NCBI GenBank assembly: GCA_947683425.1
Contig: CANTUQ010000159.1
Span: forward strand, 7,392,001-7,456,000
Reading direction: 5' to 3'
DNA from: Excoecaria cochinchinensis
Taxonomy: Eukaryota > Streptophyta > Magnoliopsida > Malpighiales > Euphorbiaceae
Length of the DNA: 64,000 nucleotides
The notes under the pieces are model-generated. The model did no database searches. It saw only the letters and a program-made list of their open reading frames with translations, and had not been told where the DNA came from. Below are positions 10,426 to 20,871 of this stretch, one piece after another; the first letter of the stretch is position 1, and each line of letters starts with the position of its first letter. A program made the translations under genes and the position numbers.

Positions 10426-11808
10426 ATCATTCATTAATGAATGCATCTAATCTAAATAACTATGCTCTGCTCCCGCTGGCCAGATGCCTAAATCAATGGG
10501 TCCTATTATCGACCGCGGGGCTAAGCACCCTTCTCTTGTATGCACTTGTAGAAGCAAAAGAGCAAACCCTGATAGAAGGAATAACAATGTTTACCGACAG
10601 CTGAGCCTGGAGGCTATGATCTAGGGGTGAAAGCCAAAGATAAGGTGCCACTTTGGAAGGATAGAGGATGCCTCACCACATCTTGAATCCTTCTGAACTA
10701 TCAAGAACAACGGGCAGCAATGTAAAGGGTAGCCTCATGAAGCCCACACAACGGGACAAATCCTAAAGAACCATCCAAAGGCACAGCAGAAAGGGGAAGC
10801 CAAGGGGCACATGAAGCTGATCCTTATCTGCCATCTCACCCAATCTAGCAACACCTTCGTCAGGAAATGCAAATGAATACGACCGCGCCAAGGAAGAAAA
10901 TACCTCAATAAATAACTCTCTAATCACTCTAAAAGTGGCGTCCTGATAGTTACATCAGCTTTTCTTGTAGCCATACCGAAAGACAGGAGAGTCTTCAAAA
11001 AGAAAAAAAAAAAAAGAAAAGGCCGTTAGAGATGAAAACCGTGATTGGCTCTCTAAGCAAAAGTTAGGCTAAAGGGTAGGGTGAAAACCTAGAAACGGGT
11101 AGTCTGTCCGAGAAAACATAAAATGAATAAAAGCTGCTGGAGTGTGTTGGGTCCATTCTCAGTAAAAGTTCGGCAAAGAGTTATGTGAAAATCTCCAAAG
11201 GGGACAAATTTCTCGTAAAGAAAAGCTAGTGTGAAAATCCACAATGGATGCACTACCTTTAAAACAATGACTTTCGATGCCTGGAGTGGCAAGATGGCAT
11301 TACTTCGAATCACCTCCCTTCGGGCAGATCTGGAGCAATAAGGCAGCATTACTCCTAGTGATCTCCTTTCAGGCAAGATAATGCATAATTTAGAATATGA
11401 GTCAGAGTCCTGGGCATATGCTCATCAGCAAGGGGGCAAAGATGCGCACCAGATGGTTCACTCTGAGTAGATTACGAGCCAATCCCTAAGCCAATATGAC
11501 ACTTCTAGATCCTTAGGGGCATCAAGCAATGTCAATAGTCAAGCCATATCCTCAACGGACTCTTAACCACCCGAGACATGGCCTATCCATTTTTCATTGC
11601 ATCTCATTTCATATAATTCCTTAACAAACATCTGCATATGGCATTTTACACATGCATGCACAAATCCTTGTAATTTCCTGTGCACACAACGTTGCAAGAA
11701 GAGTCAAAAGGAAGACCACACGCATGAAAGCGGGTCAATGACGGCTTCGGCTCAATATTAGCCCTCACCCGCATTGGAAAACCAAGCCTAGATGAAGTCT
11801 ACTCAGGT
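10426..11808 (+). mobile_element. 3' noncoding remnant of Tat element D/E
   Basis: No gene is visible. The segment 11020-11260 (GGCCGTTAGAGATGAAAACC, AAGCAAAAGTTAGGC, AAAGCTAGTGTGAAAATCCAC) matches C at 17697-17945, which identifies this as the 3' untranslated region of a C-related Tat element on the plus strand. The first 500 bases are not recognised. It starts at the edge of the B LTR (10425), so B probably inserted into this element. The A-rich stretch near 11000 is shared with C. Confidence 0.65.
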
Positions 11809-11940
11809 CCAAACCTCTAAGTCCTCTGAGTAGACAAATTTCCAAGTCCTCTGAAGTGGCAAATTTCCAAATTCCTCTGAAGAGGCAAATTTTTGAGTCC
11901 TCTGAGGAGGTAAATTCCTAGGACCTCTAGGGGGTAACTG
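11809..11940 (+). repeat. Degenerate 26-bp tandem array in D/E
   Basis: Four to five diverged copies of AAGTCCTCTGAGGAGGCAAA-type units, the unit that forms the large array in C at 18245-18842. It is followed by the same GGGGGTAACTGTCAG-like boundary. Confidence 0.8.
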
Positions 11941-11944
11941 TCAG

Positions 11945-12432
11945 CTCAAAAGAATAAGTCTTGCATTTTGTAAGTCTGGAGAAAACTCGACCCACCGTCA
12001 TTTGAGGTTGACACCTTGCACTTTGTAAGCCTAGAGCAGGCTCAGTGCAGTTTAGGAGGACATTTCTTGCATTTCGTAAGTCTGGAGCAGACTCGGCACA
12101 TCACCATCTGAGGATGGCCCCGCACTTTATAAGTCTGGAACAAGCTCGGTGCAGTCCAAGAGGACAATTCCCGCATTTTGTAATTCTGGATGCAGACTCA
12201 GCGCATCACCATTTAAGGATGGCCCCACACTTTGTAAGTCTGGAATAGGCTCGGTGCAGTCCAAGAGGACAATTCTCGCATTTTGTAAGTCTGGAGAAGA
12301 ATCAGCGCATCACCATTTGGGAGTGGCACCAGCACTTCGTAAGTCTGGAGTAGACTCGGTGCAGTTCAGGAAAACAATCCCGACACTTCGTAAGTTTGGA
12401 GCAAACTCGGTGTCTAGCTATTTGAGGATGGT
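11945..12432 (+). repeat. Dimeric (about 105 bp) tandem array in D/E
   Basis: Alternating half-units of about 50 bases share TTTGTAAGTCTGGAGCAGAC. One half continues with CGCATCACCATTTGAGGATGG, the other with CGGTGCAGTCCAAGAGGACA. The alternation gives a higher-order period near 105 bases over about four and a half cycles. The array is cut at 12435 by the insertion of C. Confidence 0.85.
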
Positions 12433-12435
12433 ACC

Positions 12436-14742
12436 TGTAGACACCGGGTCCCGAGTCCGGCATAAAAATGGCAATGATAATTTTGGATCCTTGATAATTC
12501 CCTCCGAAAAAAATAATATATGTAATAATATATAAATATGTGTGTGTAAAATTTAATTAGTTAATGTTGTTTGTTAATTAATTAGTTAATTGGTTAGTTA
12601 ATTAGTTAATATTATTGTATTAATTAAAATGCATGTAAAATTAAAGATTAATTAGTTAATTAATTAGTTAAAATGTAGAATGTTTAATTAATTAGATAAA
12701 TTATGTATTAAGTAGATTAATTATATCAATATGTAATGTTTAATTAATTAATGTGTTAATGTATAATGTTTGATTAAATTAGTATGTGTGTATTAATTTT
12801 AATTAAGTGAGATTAATTAAAGAGAAAAGGAGGAAAAAATGAGGGAATTATGGTGGAAATGACAATTGTGCCCATTAGCCCTAATTTTAGGGAATAAAAA
12901 GAAGAAGATGAAGGAAAATAGGGGGCTCTCTCTCGGCTGGAAAAACAAGCAAAGAAAAGAAAAAGAAAAGAAAAGAGAAAGAATAGGGAAGAGAGAGCAA
13001 GAACAGAGAGGGTGGCCGGCCATAAGAGCAAGCAAGAGAGGGCAAAGAAATAAAAAGAGAGAGTGAAAGAGTAGAAAGAAAAGGAGAGGGGGGGGGGTCG
13101 GCAGATCAAAGAGAGAAAAAGCCAAGCAAAAGAAAGAAAAAAGGAAAAGAAAGAAAAAGGAAAGAAAAAGAAAGGAAAGGAGAGAGGAAGAGCAGACCCA
13201 GGAACCCAACGCCGGACCGGAGAGAAAAAGAAAGAAGGAAGAAGAGGGGGAGGAAGAGTCGCCTCCGCCGGCCAGATCCGGCAACCGATCGCCGCACGCG
13301 CCCCGCCGCCGTGGAGAGGAGGTCTGGACGATTCAGGCGACGCCAACCGTGCTTCCATCGGAGTCCGGCAACCGGCGCGTGAGGGAGAAGAACCCGGACC
13401 GTTGCAGCGCGTTTTCCCGGCGACGCCGACTTCCGATCGGCGCGTGGACACCGCCGGCAGGTTCCTCGGGCGCCGATCTTCCTTCCGGTGCTGCCAGTGT
13501 CTCCAACCGCCGCTCCGGCGAGTATCCGGCGACCTAAATCCGGTAAGCCAGCCCATTATTTATTTATTTATTTTAATATATTATTAATTAATATTAATTA
13601 ATATTATTATTTATTTATTTATTATTATTATTATTAATATCTATTTGATTTTTGTTATTATTATTATTATTATCATTATAATATTATTATTATATTTATT
13701 CATTATTCTGATTTATTATTAATATTAATATTATTATTATTATTTATTATTGTTATTATTTATATTTATTTAATATTATTATGTTAATATTATTACTATT
13801 ATCATTGATATTATTATTATTATTGTCTAATTTGTGTTAATTTTATGTTGATGTTATTATTTAATTGATTTGTGATTATTTAATTTTATGTTTTATTATT
13901 ATTATCATTATTGATTATTGTTAGAATTTAGTTATTTATTTATGTATTCATTTATTTATTTATTTAGAAATACGTAATTACTATTTTATTGTATTTCATG
14001 TATTTGTGGTCTGTAATAATAAAATGATTTTCGACCGCTACTAAAAAGAACCACCACACAAATGTTTCCCGCTAAAAAGAATGTTTGTTAAATAAAATTG
14101 GACCAATGTCCTATTTTTACCCGATAAAATTGTCACATGAAAATTGTTTTCCATAATAAACACACGCGGGGACCAAAGTCCTCAAAATAAATGAATAACC
14201 CGTTTTATGCATGTATAGCACATTTATAAATGGGAGTTGTATTCCGCTCCTAGTATTATTGTAATTTATTTGATTTAATGCTTTATTATTTTATTCATTT
14301 GTTTATCTATTGTTTTAAATACGTGAATAAATTGTGCTTTAACCAAATTTGCCTTGTGTGGAGAGAGAGCGAACTAATAAATTCAAAACTCAATTTTAAA
14401 CTTAATCAAGGTACGAATAAATGAGAAGTCCCGAACCCTGCTCTGGTCTTTGGGCACAAGAGGCTAGAGGTTATCCTCTATGACACCTCTTGTGTCACGA
14501 GACTTAGACGTTAATCCTAGGCCTCATGGCTCAATATGGATAAAATGCGCAAGTCTTAGGCTCTCCGAGGCGAGAGAAACTTTCCCAATGTTCTATTGGG
14601 TGGCGACTCCATGAAACCTCCGTGTTGCTCAACATAGACGCACTTGCGATTTATCGCAAGCTGTTGACGGACCCACAATTGCCCCGATCGCCCATGTGCG
14701 GGCGGTCGAACGGGCGGCCGCGGGGATCCGGCGCGCGTCACA
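12436..14742 (+). mobile_element. 5' LTR of element C (type T1)
   Basis: A 2307-bp LTR from TGTAGACACCGGGTCCCGAG to GCGCGTCACA. It contains an AT-rich U3 start, a purine-rich stretch with a G run (13087-13097), a GC-rich block (13250-13540), ATT-rich sequence (13555-13930) and the GACACCTCTTGTGTCACGAG segment near the end. Against its partner (18956-20689) I count about three substitutions plus three length changes in 1.7 kb, so the insertion is very recent. Target flank 12431-12435 is GTACC. Long purine-strand frames inside it are composition artefacts. Confidence 0.93.
14601..14610 (+). other. PBS-like motif inside the LTR of C
   Basis: TGGCGACTCC, identical to the first ten bases of the element's own PBS, lies 132 bases before the LTR end. 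It is preceded by the small inverted repeat CCCAATGTTCTATTGGG. The same motif occurs at 5525-5534 (A), 8532-8541 (B, minus strand, also 132 bases from the end) and 41882-41891 (E). Confidence 0.9.
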
Positions 14743-14743
14743 G

Positions 14744-14761
14744 TGGCGACTCCGCTGGGGA
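14744..14761 (+). promoter_or_regulatory. Primer-binding site of element C (tRNA-Arg type)
   Basis: TGGCGACTCCGCTGGGGA, one base after the LTR CA. This is the canonical Ogre/Tat Arg-type site, with no mismatch to the form I know. Confidence 0.93.
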
Positions 14762-15704
14762 CGTATTTGAGACTTCGATTCGAAAGTACCTTGATTAAAA
14801 TTTATAATTGAGTTTTAGTTTATGAAATTCGCTTTTTCTCAAAATTGCATTGCATATCATTAGAGCTTTAGAATACGCTAGTTTGGTCCCTTTATCAGCC
14901 CCGGTGCGTTCCCGAAGCACGACCCCATTTTCACTCAATTTGGGGAAGTGTTAAGGATAATCACCAGCCCAAGCCTCGTACCATCGTGGTATATAAAATG
15001 GTGACCCGATCGGTCGTTATTCTCGTGATGAGATAGACCCGTCGGCAGGGATCATGCTTGGGTAGCCTCAAAGTAACACCACCTTTTGACCAAAGCTCAT
15101 ATAATGGCAATAGAAATCTCCCCTAGGTGACATGTACCATAATATCGTGCTTGCTATTTGGGCCGTCATATACTGAACAAAATTAATTGAATCAGATGAT
15201 TTTCATCAAAGGCTTTCATGCCCCGATGGGTTCATTTTGATTTAATCGAATTGTTTAAATATATAATAGCCAAACATCCATGCGCATGTGCTTTAAATTA
15301 AAAGTTGTTAAGCTGCCGGTTTTTCACCGCGCATTATACGCGTGCAATGGGTTCCCTGTTAACCCTTGGATAAAGCTCACCTAGGAAAGAGACCACACGA
15401 CCCCGTGTGTGGGAGAAATAAGGTTGGAAGGATATGCCTGCTTGCATGTGGCTGTGAATGCTGCACAACATGCACATACATCACACGTCATTCATGTCAA
15501 AAAAAAAAAATTTTGAAAATAATGTAGAAAAATAAAAAATACATTTCATATCGTGTATATATCCTTTTGCCTACATATTATTTTCCATGTGCATATATCA
15601 TCACGTGTATATTTATTTTCATGCATTGCATCGCATAATTGCAATTTATTGATTTTTTCACTCCATCTCCACAATTGACGATCATGCATTGTATATTATC
15701 ATAC
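14762..15704 (+). other. Untranslated leader of element C
   Basis: Noncoding leader conserved with A and B over about 14880-15440. The extra stretch 15495-15700 (A-rich, repeated CATGTGCATAT-like words) is not seen in A. It ends in CATACTAACAATTT...TTTTTTAG just before the first conserved gag codons, which resembles a plant branch point plus 3' splice site. Confidence 0.7.
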
Positions 15705-16498
15705 ATGCATCATACTAACAATTTAAATTTTTTAGCCATCATAGATTCTTCCAAGTGGGTTAGAGGTCCCGACGGTCGATTAGTAAGGACAGACTCGCCC
15801 TTTGGATTGCTCGAATTAGTGCTTGATTGGGATCTTGAGCCATTCTCAGCATTTAGTACCTCATCCTCATGATTCACGAGTACCTACTATTCCACAACCA
15901 TCTGTTGATCCACAACAACCAATAGCCCATGCTGGGGGCAAGCCGAACCACCTGCTGGTGGAGAGACTCTTTTTATTGGCAATGCTACTGTTAACCTGTC
16001 AATGAGCACAGAGCTGCGACACTTATTGAGCCAAGAAGGGCAAGAGTTCATAATCCCGAGGAGGATTTTGTGGAAGAAGATGAGATTGAGGACATAGCAG
16101 CCCACCAATGCTGGCCATTTAACAGATCAATGCTAAATTCTGAGGGATCAAATTCAAGATCTTATCAACAATAAAGAAACTGTTGACCCGGAGAAGGGGA
16201 AATAAAAGCTGATGACAGATGAACAACATGGGTTGCAGTGCTTGCTTCGCTAGGAGTTGTCTTTACATTTGAGCTTGTCAAATAATGGCATATGCAATAT
16301 TGGTCATTTCAATTATATTGTTGCTCATTTGTATACTATTTCTAATGATTTCATTTCTTATGATCATGATATATTCATTCATTTTGACATTAATTCAATT
16401 AATACTACTGCATTTAATCTTGGAACTTTGGGAAATCCAAATAAAATCTTGATGGCATCTGATATAACTCCTGAAAAGAGAGAGATTCAGAGAGAAAA
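15705..16498 (+). pseudogene. gag: Deleted gag-pol remnant of element C
   Basis: Three separate pieces of a Tat/Ogre polyprotein are joined. First, the gag N-terminus (MHHTNNL..., IIDSSKWVRGPDGRLVRT; 15705-16110) homologous to A, with a frameshift near 15880. Second, the zinc-knuckle-like AGHLTDQC and IQDLINNKETVDPEK piece (16110-16205), matching B's SGHLTDKC and IQDLIDSKQISDPEK, with an in-frame stop. Third, a linker reading NLGTLGNPNKILMASDITPE (about 16390-16490), resembling the segment just before reverse transcriptase in Ogre-type pol. The gag core, protease, RT, RNase H and integrase are absent. The element cannot encode its own mobility, yet its LTRs are nearly identical. Confidence 0.75.
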
Positions 16499-16504
16499 AT
16501 AAGA

Positions 16505-17460
16505 AAGAAGAAACTAGTTGCAATTAGGAGACTGGATGAAAACTCACTAAGAGCACTAGAACCTTTCTGATTACCCGTCGAAGCGATCTCTGGATAAGAC
16601 AGAACCTGGAAAATGATTTAGGCAATCATTCTTTGTATAGCTCTCTAAATGACTATTTCCTACCCTTGTTCTGCAATCGCTTGCTAGCCCATTGAGCTTT
16701 TATGCAGGTATGCTGAATGCGTACCAATTTTGTTGTTACACACATTAAAACTACCCCCTCGCTTAAAATTATTTTGGCTTCCCCTTAAAAGAGTGGCCGC
16801 TCTAAAACTGATGGATGTACATTTGAACAATTCTTTGGACTATTAAAAAATTGCCTTGATAAGAGCAAGTTCAGACTTTGAAAAGAGGGTTTAGTCATGC
16901 ATGAAAGGCATGAGCTAAAAAAAACAAAAAAAAAAGAGAAGCGAAAGCAAAAAGAAGAAAATGATAAATGAAAAAAAAAATGAATGAAAAATGAAAGAAA
17001 AAGAAGCAAAAGAAAACGAAAAGAAAAAAAAGAAGAATAAAAAAGAGAGCTCAAAATGGTAACCAATTGACTAGTTTCAACGATTGCCCTTCTAATCTGA
17101 AGGAGCTAGAATGTTATCGAGCCCAAATTCAAGAACACTTTTGAGCCGAGAACGGTTCATCCATCAGTTGAGAAAATATTGTGGCCATTCTTCTCTAGCG
17201 ACCTGATCTTTCTTTGACAACCATCTACCTAAGCCTGACATTACAACCAAAGTAAGACCTTTTGATTCTGGGTTCAGTCTTATCCAATTAGCGGAGATGA
17301 CCTTCTAAGAAGGTTTGGTACGTAAGAAGAGGCCTATGGTGTTTCTTGAGCTTCAAGCGAGAAGCCATGAGTGCATTCATGCATTCGAGTTAAGTCTCGT
17401 CTCCGACGTTGCTTCTAGAATTTGCATTCAAAAGATTAAATGAGAGCAGAGAGAAAATAT
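16505..17460 (+). other. Athila-derived noncoding block inside element C
   Basis: This stretch is homologous to the 3' untranslated region of the Athila-like element G (about 32780-33860). Shared segments include GATGAAAACTCACTAAGAGC, CACTAGAACCTTTCTGATTA, GTATGCTGAATGCGTAC, a CTTCCCCTT.AAGAGTGGCC segment, GATCTTTCTTTG, TTTGGTACGTAAGAAGAGGC and GAGTGCATTCATGCATTCGA, in the same order. No LTR, PBS or flanking duplication accompanies it. It is therefore a piece of another lineage carried inside C, not a full nested insertion. An A-rich low-complexity stretch (16915-17040) lies within it. Confidence 0.85.
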
Positions 17461-18244
17461 TCAATCATGAGAATCAAAAGAGAGTAGATTGATAACAGGA
17501 GTTTGATGCTTTCAAGATCCATTCCGAGATTGGATGAGGTTTTGTATCTTGAGATTAATGCCAAATAATGATCATATATTATGAAATCAAATTGAAATAT
17601 GTGCATTTATGCAATTGTATTGATGTAACCATAATAGTTCATCTGATGTACAAAAAAAAAGAAAAAAAAGAAAAATAAAAAAAAAAAAGAAAAAAATGGC
17701 CGTTAGAGATGAAAACCATAATTGGCGCTCTAAGCAAAAGTTAGGCCAAAAGGATAGGGTGAAAACCTGAAAACAGGCAGTCTGTCCTTAAAAAAAAAAA
17801 AAAAAAAAAAAAAAGAAAAGAAAAAAAAAGCCGCTGGATTGGGTTGGGTCCATTCCAGGCAAAAATAAGGCACAGGGTCATGTGAAAATCCGAAAGGACG
17901 CATTTCTCGCCAAGAAAAGCTAGTGTGAAAATCCACAAGGGACGCACTACCTTAAAATAATGACTACAGGTTTCAGATGAGAACCTCATGATCCCCAAAG
18001 AGCATGAAATTCAAAGGCAATTCCAGAAGGCACTGATCTTACTGCAAATTGCAATCAAATCGGCTGTGGCCTCCAAATCCACTTAGGTGAATTTTTATAC
18101 TGCATTGCTGCATACACATGCATGCTCACGAATTTTTTTCTGCATATTTGCCTTTCTAAGTCTCGCAGAAAAAGAGACTCGAATACGGACACCGGCAGAA
18201 TCCGAGTGGCGGCATCATTCCAAGCATCAATAAAGACAAGCAAC
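17461..18244 (+). other. 3' untranslated region of element C
   Basis: Noncoding. Poly-A-rich stretches (17650-17697, 17790-17830) flank a block 17697-17945 that is shared with D/E at 11020-11260. The rest is unrecognised, apart from CATGCATGC-type words that are also in D/E. Confidence 0.65.
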
Positions 18245-18842
18245 CTAAGACCTCTCAGGGGGCAGTTATCAAAATCTCGAAGTCCTCTGAGGAGGCAAAA
18301 TCTCGAAGTCCTCTGAGGAGGCAAAATCTCCAAGTCCTCCGAGGAGGCAAAATCCCCAAGTCCTCTGAGGAGGCAAAATCCCCAAGTCCTCTGAGGAGGC
18401 AAAATCTCGAAGTCCTCTGAGGAGGCAAAATCTCGAAGTCCTCTGAGGAGGCAAAATCCCAAATCCCTCTGAGGAGGCAAAATCCCAAAGCCCTCTGAGG
18501 AGGCAAAATCTCGAAGTCCTCTGAGGAGGCAAATTCTCCAAGCCCTCTGAGGAGGCAAAATCCCAAAGCCCTCTGAGGAGGCAAAATCTCGAAGTCCTCT
18601 GAGGAGGCGAAATCTCAAAGTCCTCTGAGGAGGCAAATCCCAAAGTCCTCTGAGGAGGCAAAATCCTGAAGCCCTCTGAGGAGGCAAAATCTCCAAGTCC
18701 TCTGAGGAGGCAAAATCTCAAAGTCCTCTGAGGAGGCAAATCCCAAAGTCCTCTGAGGAGGCAAAATCCTGAAGTCCTCTGAGGAGGCAAATTCTCAAAG
18801 TCCTCTGAGGAGGCAAAATCTCTAAATCCTTTGAGGAGGCAT
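18245..18842 (+). repeat. 26-bp tandem array in element C
   Basis: About 22 copies of a 26-bp unit containing GAAGTCCTCTGAGGAGGCAA. Each copy holds a short inverted repeat CCTCTGAGG. Variation is concentrated in the AAATC(T/C)C(G/C/A)AAG part; a few units are one base shorter. The array sits directly before the PPT region. Confidence 0.95.
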
Positions 18843-18944
18843 CTCTCTATCCGACTCTCGGCAAGAAGGCAGGTATGTAATCCCTTCTCTCTTCCTCTTT
18901 GAATTTTGGCTCACCTAGGTGTCTATGCATTAGCTTTTCCAAAA

Positions 18945-18955
18945 TTGGGGGCAAC
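18945..18955 (+). promoter_or_regulatory. Polypurine tract of element C
   Basis: TTGGGGGCAAC directly before the LTR start at 18956. The same tract precedes the E LTR (20861-20871), and both follow a conserved GAATTTTGGCTCACCTAGG segment. Confidence 0.8.
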
Positions 18956-20689
18956 TGTAGACACCGGGTCCCGAGTCCGGCATAAAAATGGCAATGATAA
19001 TTTTGGATCCTTGATAATTCCCTCCGAAAAAAATAATATATGTGATAATATATAAATATGTGTGTGTAAAATTTAATTAGTTAATGTTGTTTGTTAATTA
19101 ATTAGTTAATTGGTTAGTTAATTAGTTAATATTATTGTATTAATTAAAATGCATGTAAAATTAAAGATTAATTAGTTAATTAATTAGTTAAAATGTAGAA
19201 TGTTTAATTAATTAGATAAATTATGTATTAAGTAGATTAATTATATCAATATGTAATGTTTAATTAATTAATGTGTTAATGTATAATGTTTGATTAAATT
19301 AGTATGTGTGTATTAATTTGAATTAAGTGAGATTAATTAAAGAGAAAAGGAGGAAAAAATGAGGGAATTATGGTGGAAATGACAATTGTGCCCATTAGCC
19401 CTAATTTTAGGGAATAAAAAGAAGAAGATGAAGAAAAATAGGGGGCTCTCTCTCGGCTGGAAAAACAAGCAAAGAAAAGAAAAAGAAAAGAAAAGAGAAA
19501 GAATAGGGAAGAGAGAGCAAGAACAGAGAGGGTGGCCGGCCATAAGAGCAAGCAAGAGAGGGCAAAGAAATAAAAAGAGAGAGTGAAAGAGTAGAAAGAA
19601 AAGGAGAGGGGGGGGGGGGGGGGGGGGGGTCGGCAGATCAAAGAGAGAAAAAGCCAAGCAAAAGAAAGAAAAAAGGAAAAGAAAGAAAAAGGAAAGAAAA
19701 AGAAAGGAAAGGAGAGAGGAAGAGCAGACCCAGGAACCCAACGCCGGACCGGAGAGAAAAAGAAAGAAGGAAGAAGAGGGGGAGGAAGAGTCGCCTCCGC
19801 CGGCCAGATCCGGCAACCGATCGCCGCACGCGCCCCGCCGCCGTGGAGAGGAGGTCTGGACGATTCAGGCGACGCCAACCGTGCTTCCATCGGAGTCCGG
19901 CAACCGGCGCGTGAGGGAGAAGAACCCGGACCGTTGCAGCGCGTTTTCCCGGCGACGCCGACTTCCGATCGGCGCGTGGACACCGCCGGCAGGTTCCTCG
20001 GGCGCCGATCTTCCTTCCGGTGCTGCCAGTGTCTCCAACCGCCGCTCCGGCGAGTATCCGGCGACCTAAATCCGGTAAGCCCATTATTTATTTATTTATT
20101 TTAATATATTATTAATTAATATTAATTAATATTATTATTTATTTATTTATTATTATTATTATTAATATCTATTTGATTTTTGTTATTATTATTATTATTA
20201 TCATTATAATATTATTATTATATTTATTCATTATTCTGATTTATTATTAATATTAATATTATTATTATTATTATTTATTATTGTTATTATTTATATTTAT
20301 TTAATATTATTATGTTAATATTATTACTATTATCATTGATATTATTATTATTATTGTCTAATTTGTGTTAATTTTATGTTGATGTTATTATTTAATTGAT
20401 TTGTGATTATTTAATTTTATGTTTTATTATTATTATCATTATTGATTATTGTTAGAATTTAGTTATTTATTTATGTATTCATTTATTTATTTATTTAGAA
20501 ATACGTAATTACTATTTTATTGTATTTCATGTATTTGTGGTCTGTAATAATAAAATGATTTTCGACCGCTACTAAAAAGAACCACCACACAAATGTTTCC
20601 CGCTAAAAAGAATGTTTGTTAAATAAAATTGGACCAATGTCCTATTTTTACCCGATAAAATTGTCACATGAAAATTGTTTTCCATAATA
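18956..20689 (+). mobile_element. Truncated 3' LTR of element C
   Basis: Nearly identical to the first 1.72 kb of the 5' LTR (12436-14158), with a longer G run (about 19608-19629). It breaks off after CCATAATA at 20689. The last roughly 580 bp of the LTR, including R/U5 and the terminus, and the expected GTACC duplication are missing. What follows is the 3' end of D/E, which points to a deletion after insertion. Confidence 0.9.
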
Positions 20690-20871
20690 GACTCGATAGA
20701 ACACGGAAGGATGACAATCACTCCTCGGTCTAGACGGTGACTCGAAAGGACGATTTCATTCTCGCAGCAGCACGGAGGTCACCGCCTCAGGTACGCGCTT
20801 CTTTTCTTTGTTTCCTGAATTTTGGCTCACCTAGGCACCCATGCACTAGCCTCTCCAAAGTTGGGGGCAAC
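20690..20871 (+). mobile_element. End of internal region and PPT of element D/E
   Basis: Noncoding sequence whose end (CCGCCTCAGGTACGCGCTTC, GAATTTTGGCTCACCTAGG, then PPT TTGGGGGCAAC at 20861-20871) matches the end of A. It is probably the continuation of 10426-12435 on the other side of C. Confidence 0.7.

Noticed and set aside
10426..11000. Possible low-copy host gene segment between the B LTR and the recognised D/E block
   Set aside because: No frame longer than noise, no splice pattern or conserved motif; most simply more Tat 3' UTR.
12813..13556. Long Ser/Phe/Leu-rich frames on the minus strand of the C LTR (also 19333-19983)
   Set aside because: They arise from the purine-rich plus strand; they have no domain and are duplicated only because the LTR is.
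18055..18790. Repetitive 213- and 173-codon frames on the minus strand over the 26-bp array
   Set aside because: The array lacks stop codons by composition in several frames; no independent coding evidence.
18245..18842. CRISPR-like appearance of the 26-bp array with short palindromic repeats
   Set aside because: Units are contiguous with no unique spacers, there are no cas genes, and the context is a plant LTR retrotransposon.
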